In this document: positions 11,306-23,447 of the stretch, piece after piece
Layout: the number at the start of each line of letters is the position of its first letter
Position numbering within the stretch: position 1 is the first letter of the stretch
Source of the DNA: Petaurus breviceps papuanus
Lineage: Eukaryota > Chordata > Mammalia > Diprotodontia > Petauridae
Assembly (NCBI GenBank): GCA_028583685.1
Contig: JAMXIF010000002.1
Coordinates: 61,925,178-61,989,177 of the forward strand
DNA: 64,000 bases
Direction of reading: 5' to 3'
Translations under genes and position numbers: made by a program
The notes under the pieces: generated by a model
The model's input: only the letters and a program-made list of their open reading frames with translations
What the model was told of the DNA's origin: nothing
Database searches by the model: none

Positions 11306-12497
11306 AAAATGCCTATTCAGAAGTTATCTTTCAATTTCTGTTTCCCTCTGACCCCCCAAGGTCAGAACACATTCTTGAATATCATTTTGGAGTGGGGAAG
11401 TTTAGCATGTGGAGAACAGTTTTCTATAAATTTTTTACTTCTCTTCCTTTGACTTCATTCCAAATTTAAAAATGTCAGTGCTAGCAACAACAACCCAAAT
11501 CCCACCATTATATAACAATTTCTCTGTTTCCACTACCATATTACATAGGTACTTCCAAATTTCTTATAACAATGACAAATTACTTTCATCCTGAGAGGTT
11601 ATAAAATAGTTCTCCCAACATTTACCTTTTGAATTTTTTTTCAGGAATCATGTCAAATTTTCCCTGGATATTCTCAGTATCTTTTTTAAAAAGTGATGTT
11701 TTTCCCCTATGGATATATTTGTCATGTGATGTGCTAGGTAATGTCATGACCCTCTCTTCTCCTTCCTCCCCTAGCAATTAAATCCAAAGAGTAACAAATT
11801 GTGTAAGAATAGTTAAGAACCAGCAGTATAGGAAGGCTGATGTTGAAGAGCAAAAATAATATTCCAGGCTTATCTACTGTATGTTTGTGCTAACAAAAGA
11901 CTGTCTTTGCAAGAATTGCATGACCCGGCATACATACCCTGTTGGCATTCAACAAATCATCATCAACAACAACATTATAATTGCACTTCAATAACAAAGG
12001 CAGCAAGAACTTGCATCTTAAATAACCTAAATTTGGCCTCTCCTGAGTCACTCTAGCACATGCTGGCAGGTGCATAGGTTCAAAAGCTAATCACTAACAT
12101 CTCAGTGCAGGAATTTAGTTTTTTCTCACCTAACATAGAAATCATAAATATTCTGCAAGAAATCCTGCCATGAGAGGAGTGATAGGGTTTGCATGAGAGG
12201 AGGCTTTTTTTAGTTAAATATCTTTTCAGAATCATAGAGGCTATTCCAATGTGGGAAATTTACAAAGTGCTCATAGCACTGTCCCAGAAATGGTTTCTTC
12301 TGTACCTGGTGCCCCATCCCCACTTAGTAGCAGTAGGGAAAAGGGGAACATCTTCCCATTTCTGTGACCAACAAAGCACCATGGTGCCCTAATAACCACA
12401 TCCTAGATAAGCCTACTCCTGCCCTACCTCTGTCATTTGTCTCAAGTGGAATACTTATTAATGATGATTCTGGAACTATTCATTATTCATAAAAGTA
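11306..12497. other. unassigned DNA
   Basis: About 1.2 kb with no gene, RNA or confident repeat. The short open frames (minus 11890-12075; plus 12189-12392) resemble no family. Confidence 0.4.
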
Positions 12498-12751
12498 AGG
12501 GCAACTAGGTGGTGCAGTGGATAGAGTGTCTGGCCTGAAGTCAGGAAGATCATCTTCCTGAGGTCAAATCTGGTCACAGAAACTTATGAGCTGTGTGACT
12601 GTGGCCAAGTCACTTAACCCTATTTGCCTCCATTCCTCATTTGTAAAATGAACTGGAGAAGTAAATGGCAAACCACTCATGTATCTTTGCCAAGAAAACT
12701 CCAAATGGAGTCATGAAGATTTGAATCTGACTGAAAAGACACAACAAAAAC
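12498..12751 (+). mobile_element. Mar1-type SINE, sense
   Basis: Head 'gggcaactaggtggtgcag', then 'gtcaggaagatcatcttcc', 'aagtcacttaaccctattt', 'tgaactggagaagtaaatgg' and the RTE-like tail 'aactccaaatggagtcatg'. Full length. Confidence 0.9.
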
Positions 12752-13200
12752 AATGACAACAATGGGCACAAAAGCTTCCAGGATGTGTTATTTGTGGTAT
12801 CTCAAAAATCTTAGTGCAGTTGAAAGCTTTAATAACTTCTGTACGGGATCATAGATTTAGAGTCGGAAGGGACCTTATACTATCCCTACTTGCTATGTGC
12901 CCTGTACTCATGTCCATGGAACATGAATGTTTGGGTGACCATAAAAGGGAGGGGGCATCTAGTTTATTCATGAAAAGCTAGTCACCTTTGAGGACCTTGA
13001 GAGTGCAGGAATCTCTTGCTTGTGGAACTGTGGGTGGCTGGGCATAAATTGTTACAGTCCTCTTTTGGCTCACTCTCCATGGGTTACAGAATGTGGGCAG
13101 AAAGTGGAAAGACATGGGCTTTGGTTGCAGGAAAGCCAGGGAGGCTGAAGAAGTGAATCTGATGCCTGGTGCTCATTATCCACCCACAGTACCATAGTAT
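12752..13200. other. mostly unassigned DNA
   Basis: 'gatcatagatttagagtcgg' then 'aagggacctta' (about 12849-12880) is the start of an antisense MIR that breaks off. The rest is not recognised. Confidence 0.4.
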
Positions 13201-13335
13201 TGAGCAATCAACAAGTATTTATTGAGTTTCTGCTATGTTTTCCACACTATGTTGGGAACTGTGTGGGGAAATGATGGAGAGATAAAATATGGTCCTTGCT
13301 CTTAAGAAGCTTAAAATCAGTCTAGCTAGGAAGCC
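13201..13335 (-). mobile_element. L2 LINE 3' end, antisense
   Basis: 'caagtatttattgagtttc', then 'ctatgttgggaactgtg', then 'ccttgctcttaagaagctta': complement of the L2 terminus. Confidence 0.75.
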
Positions 13336-13682
13336 AAGACTAAAACAGATGAAAAAATTAGGGAACAAAGCAAGGCATTATAGATTCAAGTGTTACATGA
13401 GCAAGATTTTAGATAGATTTGTCAGGAGGTACCTGGTGACTATCTTCCAAGTCCCCAGTTTTCTAGGCACCCACGCTAGAGTGCTGACAGTTTGGAATAC
13501 CTGTTGGGGATAGGTGTGTGTGGGGTAGGTTTACTTTCCAAAACGTTTGCCCTTGCAATGTACGGTATCTGGACAGATATGGCAGATCAAAGGTTAAAAG
13601 GCCTATATTAAGCAGAAAAAAGCAAGCAGAAGTATTTTAGCATCTAGGCTTAGAAGGTCTTTTTTTACTTTAAGAAATAACC

Positions 13683-13845
13683 CACTATAATCTCCTCATT
13701 TTACAGATCAGGAAAGTAAGGCCCCCAAAAGTTATATGACTTGCCCAGGGTCACACAGATAGTTAAGTTATAACTAGGATTCAAACCCAGGTTCTCTGAA
13801 TCCAAATCTAGTGTTCTTACTATTGAACCACATGCCATAGAGTAT
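13683..13845 (-). mobile_element. MIR SINE, antisense
   Basis: 'cattttacagatcaggaaag', 'gacttgcccagggtcacac', 'ggattcaaacccaggttc': clear antisense MIR, between two antisense L2 parts. Confidence 0.85.
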
Positions 13846-13879
13846 TACCTTTAGTAAAGACATGGGGAAAATAGGAAAT

Positions 13880-14120
13880 ATTCTAGGTCTTAGAATGTAC
13901 TAAGGTTAAAGGAGGACTTTGGGAAGAATGCCATAAAAATTGTGAGGAAGGATTGATCTATTTTTGCTGAGATGGCTTCATGGAGGAAGAGACATTTGAG
14001 AAGGATTTCAATGAGCAGAGATACACAGGGAGTTTGTGGCAATATGGACAAGTAGCCTAAATAAATATATGGAGGAAGGGGAGATTGGAATGATATGGAG
14101 AGGGAATGGAGAGAAAATTT
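13880..14120 (-). mobile_element. L2 LINE, antisense
   Basis: 'catggaggaagagacatttg' followed by 'agaaggatttcaatg' is the antisense L2 region upstream of its 3' terminus. Probably part of the same insertion as 13201-13335, split by the MIR. Confidence 0.6.
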
Positions 14121-14256
14121 TAGAAATAATTAGAAATAATATTAGAATTTTATAATATTAGAAAATATTTAGAAATATCTGGTGTGACAAGTGTTAGAAA
14201 AGGAGAATTTTTTCTCAGTTTCTTCTAACCATTCCTTTGATTGAGAAATATACATT

Positions 14257-14493
14257 TTAGGGGCAGCTAGATGGTGCTGTGGGTAGAATGCAAGTCCTGG
14301 AGTCAGGAGGACCTGAGTCCAGACACTTACTAGTTGTGTGACCATGGGTAAGTCACTTAACCCTGTTTGCTTCAGTTTCCTCATCTGTAAAATGAGTTGG
14401 AGAAGGAAATGGCAAAGTACTCCATTATTTTTGCAAGAAAACCCCAAATGGGGTCAGGGAGAGTTGGACATGATTAATCCATACAAAAAAGAA
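14257..14493 (+). mobile_element. Mar1-type SINE with target duplication
   Basis: Full-length sense Mar1 (head 'ggggcagctagatggtgc', tail 'gagagttggacatgatta') bounded by a perfect 13-bp duplication AGAAATATACATT (14244-14256 and 14494-14506). Confidence 0.92.
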
Positions 14494-14506
14494 AGAAATA
14501 TACATT

Positions 14507-15559
14507 CCATAGAGGGAATGTTTATAAAGGAACTTCACATTTCTATGGTGTCTTCTGAATTGGTAGCCAGATTGGATATTGTGCTATATAGATCCCTCAC
14601 TACCAGTTCAGAACCTAATGGATAGGACTTGATTGGCTCTGGCAGCATGTTAGAGGTTAATATTTGATACTCTTTGGCTTCCTTAAAACCTCCAGTTTGA
14701 TGGATGATCTTTTGGTTCCAGAGCCCCAGTGCTGCATAATAAAGTCCTTATGCAATTAGTATTAAATTCATTATCATGCAAAATGAAAAAAATGTTGGCC
14801 TCTTTCACAAAAAGCCTAATTCATGAAAGTTAAAGACAGAGAACATTTAAACTTATAAAAAAGGCAATTTATCTTGTAGAAGGAAGTCAGAAAAGTGAGG
14901 CCCATCATGCCTAATCATGGGACACAATTTTTTAATTAGAGCTTTCTCTCCAAGGAATCTGTTCTTGCTCCCTCTATACACCTGTCTGCAGACAGAGTCC
15001 ACCACTTGTAGAAAGCTTTGTCCCTGCAACATGATATTGATCATTTTTTGACATTGTATAGAAAGGGCTGACATACTGAGTGAAGAAAAAGAGGCCTTAT
15101 TCTAATAACAATAATGGGCTACTGGGCTTTTGAAAAAAGTGGACAGGGAGAATATCAAGGTGGCACCAGATGAGAGGTGAAATGAAGTTTTGCCTTCATG
15201 TTGAAAGTTTTAATTTCTCCTGTATAAATTTCTGTGCATATCTCTCTGTTTGCTTATGCACTTGGCTCATAGCTCTGAAATATGATCATCAGCAGGACTT
15301 AAGAAAATTGTTGTTTTTATGACCAGGTGGTATCTATTTTCACAGCTGTTTTTACTGTTCCCCAGACCTTCATTACTTCTTTTATGAAGAAGATGAAATC
15401 AGAGTAATTATCCATGATCAATTAAAATATTGGCATTGGTATTTGGCCTTTGTGATTATAAAAAAAATCAAAATGGTCTATCTGATGTTGTATAAAAAGA
15501 GTCTTGGTTTCATTATGTCTATAATAAGCAAGATAATGCTGAACTAAAATGTTAGGGAT
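14507..15559. other. unassigned DNA
   Basis: About 1 kb without a supportable gene or repeat. The open frames (e.g. minus 14853-15074) are not recognisable. Confidence 0.4.
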
Positions 15560-15830
15560 AGATCAATCAAACAATATGCATTTATTAAATGCTAACTACC
15601 TACTAGATGCTGGGCACACAAAGACAAAAATGAAGCAATCTCTGTCCTCAAGGAATGTAAATTGTACTAGGAAGCAATATGTACACATAGTTGTATACAA
15701 AATAAATACAATACTATTTTTGAGGGGAGGGCATAAGAACTTTCATGTTTAAGATAAGCTGAGTGAGTCTTCAAGGAAACTATTGATCTTAAGTGGTTAG
15801 GAGGGGGAGACCTCTAGGCGTAGAGGATAG
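15560..15830 (-). mobile_element. L2 LINE 3' end, antisense
   Basis: 'tgcatttattaaatgctaac', 'ctactagatgctgggcaca', 'tctctgtcctcaagg'. The 3' terminus is clear to ~15670 and less certain beyond. Confidence 0.7.
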
Positions 15831-16499
15831 CCCAGAATGAGATGGAATGATATCAACAATGGCAATGATCAATAGAAGTTCCTAATGCTTCCTGGACTAA
15901 TGCAGCACCTGTGGGATTTGTAGTAACATATTGTGCTGCTTACATAAGATGGCTCCAATAGTCATGAACTGGGCATGTGAAATAAACATGGTGCTATCCA
16001 TGTTGGCATCATTCATTGATGTTTTGAGTTTGTTCACAGATAACAGACTAGGGTATGAGTGTCATTTATATGCTTCTGAATTTTTGCAATATGTTTTCTA
16101 TCTCTGCTTATCTGTTGCTTGATAGAAGGTAAGTGTACTTAACCTAAAAGTGAGACAAATTGTGATATTTTCAAAGGAAACTTTTAGTAGGGGTATTAGC
16201 CATATTGCTGTTGAAGTATTGTTATTACGAATCTCAAAGATAGTCTCCTCAATTTGTGCATAGGTTCCAAAGGTATTTATAATGTTTTGTAGTAAAGGTG
16301 GGGATCAAAGATTTAATAACACAGAGTCAAAGATAGCTTTGTAAGAAGTTGTGTGTAAACACAGCTCACTATCACTTGAAAAGTTAGAAATGCACAGAAG
16401 AACCCCCACTCCTTCCTTCCCCCAATAAACACAAAAATACAACAACCAGGAGAATTAAAGACCAAGAATCTTTGTGGACTCAGCTGTAGAACTTTATAT
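15831..16499. other. unassigned DNA
   Basis: No gene or repeat that I can assign. Confidence 0.4.
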
Positions 16500-17065
16500 T
16501 CATCCCTATTAAATTCATTGTATTATATTTAACGCATTGTCTTAGCTTGTCAAGATACTGACTCTATAATTCAATTCATTAGCTATCCCTCTCAGCTTCT
16601 TGTCATCTGAAAGTTTGACAAATATACCATCTGTGCTTTCAGCCAAGTCTTTGAGAAAAATGGTGAACAGAAAAAGTTCAAGGATAGGTCCTTGGGGCAC
16701 CTTCCACCAAGTTGCCACCTGTTAGTTAGTGGTTCTTGGGTCAAAATGTTCAATTTGTTCCAATGCTAGCCTTTCTTGCTATCATCTTACCCTTACTTCA
16801 TCTTGTGCACAGAGATTGTGCAACACTGTCAAATGGTTTGCTGAAATCCAAGTATATTATATTATGTATACATTATTACACTGATTTCTTATTCTAGTTA
16901 TGATGTCAAAAATGGAACTGAGGTTAGTCTGGCAGAACCTGTTCTTGCTGAATCCATGCTGGGTTTTCATGATCCTTGCTTCTATTTCTAAATATGCCTA
17001 CTGCATTGCATTTATAATACTAAAATTTATACTGAAGCCAACTTCACTGGCCCACAACTTACAGA
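16500..17065 (-). mobile_element. CR1/L3 LINE ORF2 (reverse transcriptase), antisense
   Basis: On the minus strand, conceptual pieces give 'GPILEPFLFTIFLKDL' and 'KLSDDKKL', corresponding to the reverse transcriptase block before and at the DD active-site motif of CR1-type LINEs. The + strand has the matching 'ccttggggcac' and 'gaatccatgctgg' landmarks. No long frame remains. Confidence 0.7.
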
Positions 17066-17189
17066 TTCTGATTCCTTTCCTTTAAAAAAACGGAACATTT
17101 ACCTTTCTTAAGTACTGCTGCACCTTTTCATTTCTCTAAGATCTTTGAAAGAATGAACTGAATCTTCTGTCTCAATCAATCTACACAGG

Positions 17190-17325
17190 ACTTTAGAGTC
17201 AGACCTGAAAGGAATTTTCAGGTTAAGTTTAACCCATTTATTTTTACAGACAAGGAAACTGAAGCTTAGAGAAGATAAGTGACTTGCCAAAGGACACACA
17301 GATATAATATCAGTTCAGCTGGATT
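17190..17325 (-). mobile_element. MIR SINE, antisense
   Basis: 'tttttacagacaaggaaac', 'aagtgacttgccaaaggac': antisense MIR, running into an antisense L2. Confidence 0.75.
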
Positions 17326-17445
17326 CTGTTCAATAAGTAATTCTTAAGGATAGCTTCATAAGCAAGGGGGTAGGTGCTGGATATGCAAAGATGAAAAGGT
17401 ACGTCTCTGCCCTCATAGATCTTGCAATCTAATAAAATTAAGACA
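17326..17445 (-). mobile_element. L2 LINE 3' end, antisense
   Basis: 'ataagtaattcttaagg', 'gtaggtgctggatatgcaa', 'tctctgccctcatagatc': diverged L2 terminus. Confidence 0.6.
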
Positions 17446-18289
17446 TGTCCCTAAATAACCATTCTAGCATTGAATATGGAATAGTGCAATAAGCATGGAC
17501 CAAATAAATGAATGGACGAAATGGGTGACTATCTCAATTTAGGGCTTCTTGGCATAGGGTATCCCGATTCCTCTTTATTGTTGCTTCTTGATGGATTATG
17601 GCAGACAAGTAACCTGTGTACTCAAAAAAGACATCTGAGTGTTGAAAAATGGATAAAGCAGTCCCACAGCATCTCCCTTTTGCTATTCACAAACAGAATC
17701 AAGGTCAGCAGGATCCCCGACTCCCAGACATCTGTTTGCCTGTGAAGTCAGAAAGTTGTTTTCCAATGGGGTGAAAGGAAGGGTTTTAGAGGCTTTACGC
17801 AGGAATCTTGAGCAAAGAATGTATTGCCAATCTCTTTAGTTCCTGGAAGAGTGCCCTGGAAATTAGGAAAGATCTGCCTGATCTTTCCTATGGGCTATGT
17901 GATACTACACATTTATAGAAATTCTTTTTCAGGATTAAAAACATTACTTGATTGGCTAATTACCAAATGCTCAAGGTCTGCTCTGTGCATCTTTAAATAG
18001 ACTCTTTTCTTTCTAATATTGCATTACCCTTTTTGACCTGTTCTTTATGTAGCTCTCTTCATTCATTTAAATAATCATAGTATGGGAAGAATATAGAGCA
18101 CCTTGATCTGAAGATAAATTCTCTACCTCTGGTGGCCCTTCAGGTAATTATATTTCTCCATTCCTTCCTTTTACCCCAATCTTACCACTCATCTTGCTGA
18201 AAGAGTTTTTGGAGCCCTCTATTACTTACTGATAGGAAGAGCTATTTCTGTGAAATACAAGATGGTAGAGTAGAATTGAACAACAATGT
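17446..18289. other. unassigned DNA
   Basis: No gene assigned. A CAG|GTAATT donor-like site at about 18143 was examined and rejected as an AGBL1 5' exon. Confidence 0.4.
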
Positions 18290-18895
18290 TTGATATATGA
18301 ACTATTGGAATGAGAATAAATCAATGATACCACATTTCCATTAAAGTATTGAAGACACTAAGAAAACCAAACTAACAGTATAGAAAATGAAAAGGGTGAA
18401 TTCAGTATCAATGAAGAGGAAATCAAAACAATTATTAGGAGCTATTTTGCCTAATTATATGCCAATACATCTGACAACCTACGTGAAATGGATGAATACT
18501 TACAAAAATGTAAATTGTCCAGATTAACAGAAGAGGAAATATAATACTAAACCCCATTAAAAAAAGAAAATTGAAAAGCTATCAATGAACTTCCTAAAGA
18601 AAAATCCCTAGAGCCAGATGGGTTGATAAATGAATTCTACCAAATATTTAGAGAACAATTAATTCCAATATTGCATAAGCTATTTAGAGAAATAGGCAAA
18701 GGAGCCCCAACAAATTCCTTTTATGACACACATATGATGCTTTTACTTAAACCAGGAAGAACAAAAACAGAGAAAGAAAACTATAGACCAATTTCCCTAG
18801 TGAATATTGATGCAAAATTTTAAATAAAATACCAGCGAGGAGATGACAGTAATGACAGCAATATATGATAGCAACGACACATTAGGAGAATAAGA
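18290..18895 (+). mobile_element. L1 LINE ORF2 fragment (linker and RT), sense
   Basis: A 66-codon open piece (18623-18823) contains '[19 protein letters not shown]' and '[16 protein letters not shown]', the characteristic start of the L1 reverse transcriptase domain. Upstream in another frame lie 'EEEIKTII' and 'LREMDEYL'. Frames are broken and the element is 5'-truncated. Confidence 0.85.
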
Positions 18896-18908
18896 AATAG
18901 TTTCCCTG

Positions 18909-19545
18909 GTTGTTGTTGGATTTGTGTTTTTGAAGAGGATCCTGGCATCAGGGAAATGATGACATGACTTGCAGTTGACTTTGATTTGAGTGAAGGAGGG
19001 ATGTGCAAGGTCACTAGCCTCATTTCCTCCTCCAGAGCCATCTGGATCCAGTGACCAGATATTCATCAGGATGACTGGAGATGACCCAGGATGTAATTGG
19101 AGACCTTTGCCTTTAGGCTAAGGCCTTTTCACATACTCACTTAGAGTGAGTTAATGCCCTTTCAGTGAATAGGCCTCTCTAAGAATGGAGTCAAAGGATG
19201 GCCTCTTTAATTAGTAAAAAAGAAAAAAAATCAAGCTGGGAGGGGAAAATCCTCAGAGTTGCTGTTCTGAAGGGAAACAGTTGCCACTGACATTCACTCT
19301 AAGCCAGAAGGGCCCAAAATATTGTCTTTAAGTGGAACCTGGGCAGGGATCTATCATGCTCTAATCTATGAGGTTCAGAGTAAACTGGATTTAAGGTTTT
19401 GTGAAAGAAAGATAGAAAGGAAGGAAGGAAGGAATCTAGCCGGTAAACCCGAAGTTAAGTGTGCAGCTTCTGGCCATCAAAATTTATCTTCCTTTGAAGA
19501 GGAGAGGGAGAGGGAAAGGGAGAGGATGAGCTTGAGTGACCCTGT
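18909..19545 (+). mobile_element. marsupial interspersed repeat of unassigned class
   Basis: The text 'gaagaggatcctggcatcag', 'gatgacatgacttgcag', 'cctccagagccatctggatcc', 'gatcaggatgactggag'-like order belongs to a repeat I recognise as common in marsupial genomes but cannot name with certainty. After an A-rich stretch at ~19217 it continues (aaacagttgccactgacatt) to about 19545, suggesting a compound or longer element. It separates two L1 pieces. Confidence 0.5.
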
Positions 19546-19573
19546 CATATCTATGAGGAAAAGAAGGATTTTT

Positions 19574-19719
19574 TTTGCCTTTTGGAGGGCAATTGGGATT
19601 AAGTTACTTGCCCAAGGTTACACAGCTAGTTAAGTGTTAAGTGTCTGGGGCTGGAACCATACTCAAGTCCTCCTGACTCCAGGGCCGAGCTCTACTCACT
19701 GTGCCACCTAGCTGCCCCT
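19574..19719 (-). mobile_element. short SINE nested in L1, antisense
   Basis: T-run, then 'ggagggcaattgggattaag', then 'gtgccacctagctgcccc'. Flanked by a perfect 17-bp duplication ggaaaagaaggattttt (19557-19573 and 19720-19736), so the L1 sequence on both sides was contiguous before insertion. Confidence 0.92.
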
Positions 19720-19736
19720 GGAAAAGAAGGATTTTT

Positions 19737-20421
19737 GACCAAACAAGAGATAGAGACCATTATAGATGTAAAATGGATAATTTTGATTATATTATCTTAA
19801 AAAGTTTTTGTACAAAAAAAACCAATGCCACCAAGATAAGTGCCTCTAATAAAGGTCTCATTTCTAAAATATATATAGAATTGACTCAAATCTATAAGAA
19901 TATGTCATTTTCCCAATAGATAAATGGTCAAAGGACATGACCAGGCTCTTTTCAGATGAAGACATCAAAGCTATCTATTGTCATATGAAAAAATAATGCT
20001 CTAAATCACTATTGACTAGAGAAATGTAAATTAAAACAACTCTGAGGTACCACCTCATACCTATCAGATTGACTGATATAACAGAAAAGGAAAATGATAA
20101 ATGTTGGAGAAGATGTGAGAAAATTGGTACACAAATGTACTGTTGGTGGGGTTGTGAATTGATCCAACCATTCTGGAGAACAATTTTGAACCATGTCCAA
20201 AGTGCAATCTAACTATACATAACCCTTGATACAGCAATAATACTACTAGGTTGGTATTCCAAAAAGATTGTGTTAAAGAGACAAAAGAACAAAAATATTC
20301 ATAGGAGCATTTTTTGTGTAGAAAAGAATTAGAAATTGAAGGGATGCACATCATTAGGGCATGGCTGAACGAGTTGTGGTATATGAATGTAATGGGTCTC
20401 TATTGTGCTATAAGAAATAAT
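19737..20421 (+). mobile_element. L1 LINE ORF2 3' end, sense
   Basis: 'ggtcaaaggacatgacc', 'aaacaactctgaggtaccac', 'gttggtggggttgtgaattg', 'accattctggagaac' in the same order as the sense 3' part of mammalian L1 ORF2. It is the sense counterpart of the antisense piece at 2175. Confidence 0.85.
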
Positions 20422-20597
20422 AAGGGGGTGGCTAGGTGGTGCAGTAAGTAAAGCGCCGGTCCTGGAGTCAGGAGGACCCAAGTTCGGTTCCGGCCTGAGA
20501 CACTTAACACCCCCACATGCACAAAAAAACTAGCCGTATAACCTTGGGCAAGTTACTTAACCCCAATTGCCCTCCAAAAAGGCAAAAAAAAAAAAGG
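20422..20597 (+). mobile_element. short SINE nested in L1, sense
   Basis: Head 'gggtggctaggtggtgcag', body 'ccttgggcaagttacttaac', ending 'ttgccctccaaaaaggc' plus A-run. The target duplication AAGAAATAAT (20412-20421 and 20598-20607) is exact. Confidence 0.92.
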
Positions 20598-20607
20598 AAG
20601 AAATAAT

Positions 20608-21095
20608 GAGCAGGAGGATTTCAGAGAAAAAACCAAAACCTAGAAAGACTTACATGAACTGATGTAGAGTGGAATGAGCAGAAGTAGGAGAGCACTGAAT
20701 GTAACAGCAACATTATACAATGACCAACTATGAATAACTTAGCCATTCTCAGCAATGCACTAATCCAAGACAATTTTTAAAGGACTCATGATGAAAAATG
20801 CTATCCACCTTCAGAGAAAAAATGGTGGAGACTGAAAGCAGATTGAAGCACACTATTTTCATTTTCTTTATTTTTTGTTTTTTTCCTCTATTTCTTCTTT
20901 CACAACATGACTAATATGGAAATATGTTTTACATGATTGCAAATATATAACCTATAACAAATTGCTTACCATTTTAGTGAGGGAGGAGGTAAGGAAGAGA
21001 GGGAGAAAATTTGTAATTCAAAATTTTAAAAAATGATGTTAAAAATTGTCTTTACATATAAGTGGGGAAAAATAAAATGTTATATAAAAATATAG
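20608..21095 (+). mobile_element. L1 LINE 3' UTR, sense
   Basis: Continues L1 after the SINE: 'gaactgatgtagagtgg', 'ttcagagaaaaaatggtgg', 'ttgtaattcaaaattttaa', ending with 'gggaaaaataaaatg' and an A-rich end. The true 3' terminus of the element. Confidence 0.8.
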
Positions 21096-21155
21096 TATTG
21101 AAGATATGTAGATAAGAACCTGGAGCAAAATATTCTAGCTGTTGTGAAAAATGAA

Positions 21156-21262
21156 GGTGTGTGTGTGTGTATATGTGTGTATGTATGTGTGTATACATGT
21201 GTATATAAGTATGTATATAGTCACAGTTTTCACAATAGCTGCATATGTATATATACACACAT
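21156..21262. repeat. (TG/TATG)n microsatellite
   Basis: Alternating TG, then TATG/TATA tract of about 105 bp directly after the L1 end and a short spacer. Confidence 0.85.
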
Positions 21263-21479
21263 ATATTTTTATATGATGAAAAATTCCCACTTAAGAAATA
21301 GTTAATGTTAACTTAGCCAAGCTGATGACTGAATGAAATTGACTATTTGATCTAAAAATCCAGGACTGCCTTTACAGGTAGTTGGAGATAAAGTGTTGTC
21401 TATGTAGTATGATTTGAGAAGCATTGAAAAATCTCTAGATGAAAAAATCTTTTCTTCTAAAGCCTACCATTGATCCCTT

Positions 21480-21510
21480 CTTTTTTTTTTTTTGCTTTTT
21501 TTGGAGGGGG
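21480..21510 (-). mobile_element. 31-bp SINE tail remnant with target duplication
   Basis: T13, GC, T7 and GGAGGGGG match the 3' end of the antisense short SINE (compare 59480 and 60143). It is bounded by TGATCCCTT at 21471-21479 and 21511-21519: an extremely 5'-truncated retroposition. Confidence 0.7.
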
Positions 21511-21663
21511 TGATCCCTTATTTTCTACTTTTACAGGTTTATTCCTTTAAGCTAAAGACTTTTGTTCAAAATGTAAATGCCTTTGGGGGACATAACACAC
21601 TGAACAATTGAACATCTATATTTATTAGATTGTTTCAACTGTGATAATTTGACTCTCAAACCA

Positions 21664-21704
21664 AATTAATAAACACTTATTAAGCATCTATTATGTGTCA
21701 GACA
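21664..21704 (-). mobile_element. L2 LINE 3' end, antisense, left part
   Basis: 'aaacacttattaagcatcta' then 'ttatgtgtcagac', interrupted by a Mar1 SINE; resumes at 21964. Confidence 0.8.
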
Positions 21705-21963
21705 GGGTAGCTAGGTGGTACAGTGGATGTAGTATTGGACCTGCAGTCAGAGTGACTCATCTTTATGAGTTCAAATCTGGCTTTAGACATTTACTAGCTA
21801 TATGATCTTGGGCAAGTCACTTAACCTTGTTGCCTAGTTTCCTCATCTGTAAAATGATCTGGAGAACAAAATGGCAAAGTACTCCAGTATTTTTGCCAAG
21901 AAAACCCCAAATGGCACCATGAAGTGTTGGACATGACTGAAAAATGACTAAGCAACAAATCAT
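21705..21963 (+). mobile_element. Mar1-type SINE nested in L2
   Basis: Full-length sense Mar1 ('gggtagctaggtggtacag' ... 'agtgttggacatgactg'). Target duplication ATGTGTCAGACA / ATGTCTCAGACA (21693-21704, 21964-21975), 11 of 12 bases equal. Confidence 0.92.
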
Positions 21964-22375
21964 ATGTCTCAGACACTGTGCTAATGCTAGAGATTGAAAA
22001 AAAAAAGACAAAAATAGCCCCTGACCTCAAGATGCTTATGGTCTAATGGGGGTGAACTAGATGCAAATTATTAAAAATATTTTAGACATATACAAGATAA
22101 ATTAGACAATCTCGCAGGGAAGGCACTAAGATTAAGGAAGATTAAGAAAAGCTTCTTGCGGGTAGCATTTTAGCTGAGAATTGAAGAAATTCAGGGAAGC
22201 TAGGAGGGAGAGAATTCCAAGCACTCATCATATGTAAGGAATAACAGGGAGAGCAGTGTCACTGGATTATAGGGTATGTGGAGGGAATAAGGTGCTAAAA
22301 GCCTGGAAAGGTAGGAAGAGGCCAGGTTATGAAGGGTTTTAAAAACTAAACAAAGAATTTTATATTTGATTGAGT
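21964..22375 (-). mobile_element. L2 LINE, antisense, right part
   Basis: 'agacactgtgctaatgctag', 'ctgacctcaagatgcttatg', 'gaattccaagcactcatc', 'ggccaggttatgaagggtt': long antisense L2 in correct order. Confidence 0.85.
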
Positions 22376-22384
22376 CCATTCCCT

Positions 22385-22525
22385 GACTCTCTGAGTTCCA
22401 AACATCCCTAAACCTTATTTGTATTTATTTTGTATGTCCTTATCTCCTACTGGACTATAAGTACCTTGAGGGCAGAGACTTTCAGTTTTTTTTCTCATTA
22501 TATTCCCAGTGCCTGGTATTCATAC
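22385..22525 (+). mobile_element. L2 LINE 3' end, sense
   Basis: 'gactataagtaccttgaggg' then 'cagtgcctggtattc': sense L2 terminus directly abutting an antisense one. Confidence 0.7.
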
Positions 22526-23289
22526 TGTGCTTTTAAAAAAGGGTCTTTTAAATCAATTAAAAGTAGGTTTTTGATAGCAGGAATAATATTAACATTCTCA
22601 AGGGAAGTTTTCAAGAGCCCTAAGATCTTATGATGGCATATGTGAATTGAAGAGGGAAGGGACACTCACAGGGAACTGGGCATTACCCAGAGCAGAACTT
22701 TTAAAATGATTGGTCTGTTGACTTTAGTTAATAGAACCAACAGAGTTCACATGGAAAACTGTAGTATTGGATTTAATATTGGCCTCTCTCCCCCATTATC
22801 CTCTCTGATATCAGTCAGGACTAATTAGAAAAAGTCTTCATTTTATCTTAGGTAATGCTTGTTTTCTGCTTGCTTTTGTCTCTTGCTTGCCTTTATCAGA
22901 CAAATGAACATTATCATGTCTTCTGCCATTTTCCATCTGATCTCAAATGATGGTAGCATGATATCAGCCATAATGGCTTTATTTTTTCCCTGTACTGTGT
23001 CAACTAAAAGTAGTAAAACTGGCCAGGATCATCTTTTTTTCTTTTCCTGGCCAAACTATTAATTCCTGCAACTAGACCTTCTCAATATATTTTTCCCCTC
23101 CACTGTAACTTGCTAAAGTAAGACAGAACCATTGTACGATACTTTTTTGTAATAATTTTGGCACTTATTAGCTCTAGATTCTTGTTTTTCTCTGTTTCTG
23201 TTTCCAGTTCTACTTATCTGTAGAAGTTAAAGCACTCATTTTTTTTATCTTGGTGCTTTTTCTGTTTTCCAGAACATATTTTTTCCTTA
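22526..23289. other. unassigned DNA
   Basis: No gene. Pyrimidine-rich stretches (23030-23100, 23230-23290) have no associated exon that I recognise. Confidence 0.4.
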
Positions 23290-23445
23290 CTTATCCTTCC
23301 CAGAACCCTTAGCTTCCTTCAAAGCACAACTCCTTTGTGAGATCTTTCTTGATTTGCTTTGTGTTTTCTTCCTTGTGAAATGATTTGGTAGCTATACGTA
23401 CTTGTGGATATATGGTATCCCTCACAGAATAGATTCTTGAAGGCA
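23290..23445 (+). mobile_element. L2 LINE, sense
   Basis: 'agcttccttcaaagcacaac' and 'ctttgtgagatctttcttg' are typical of L2 just upstream of its 3' end. Confidence 0.65.
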
Positions 23446-23447
23446 CA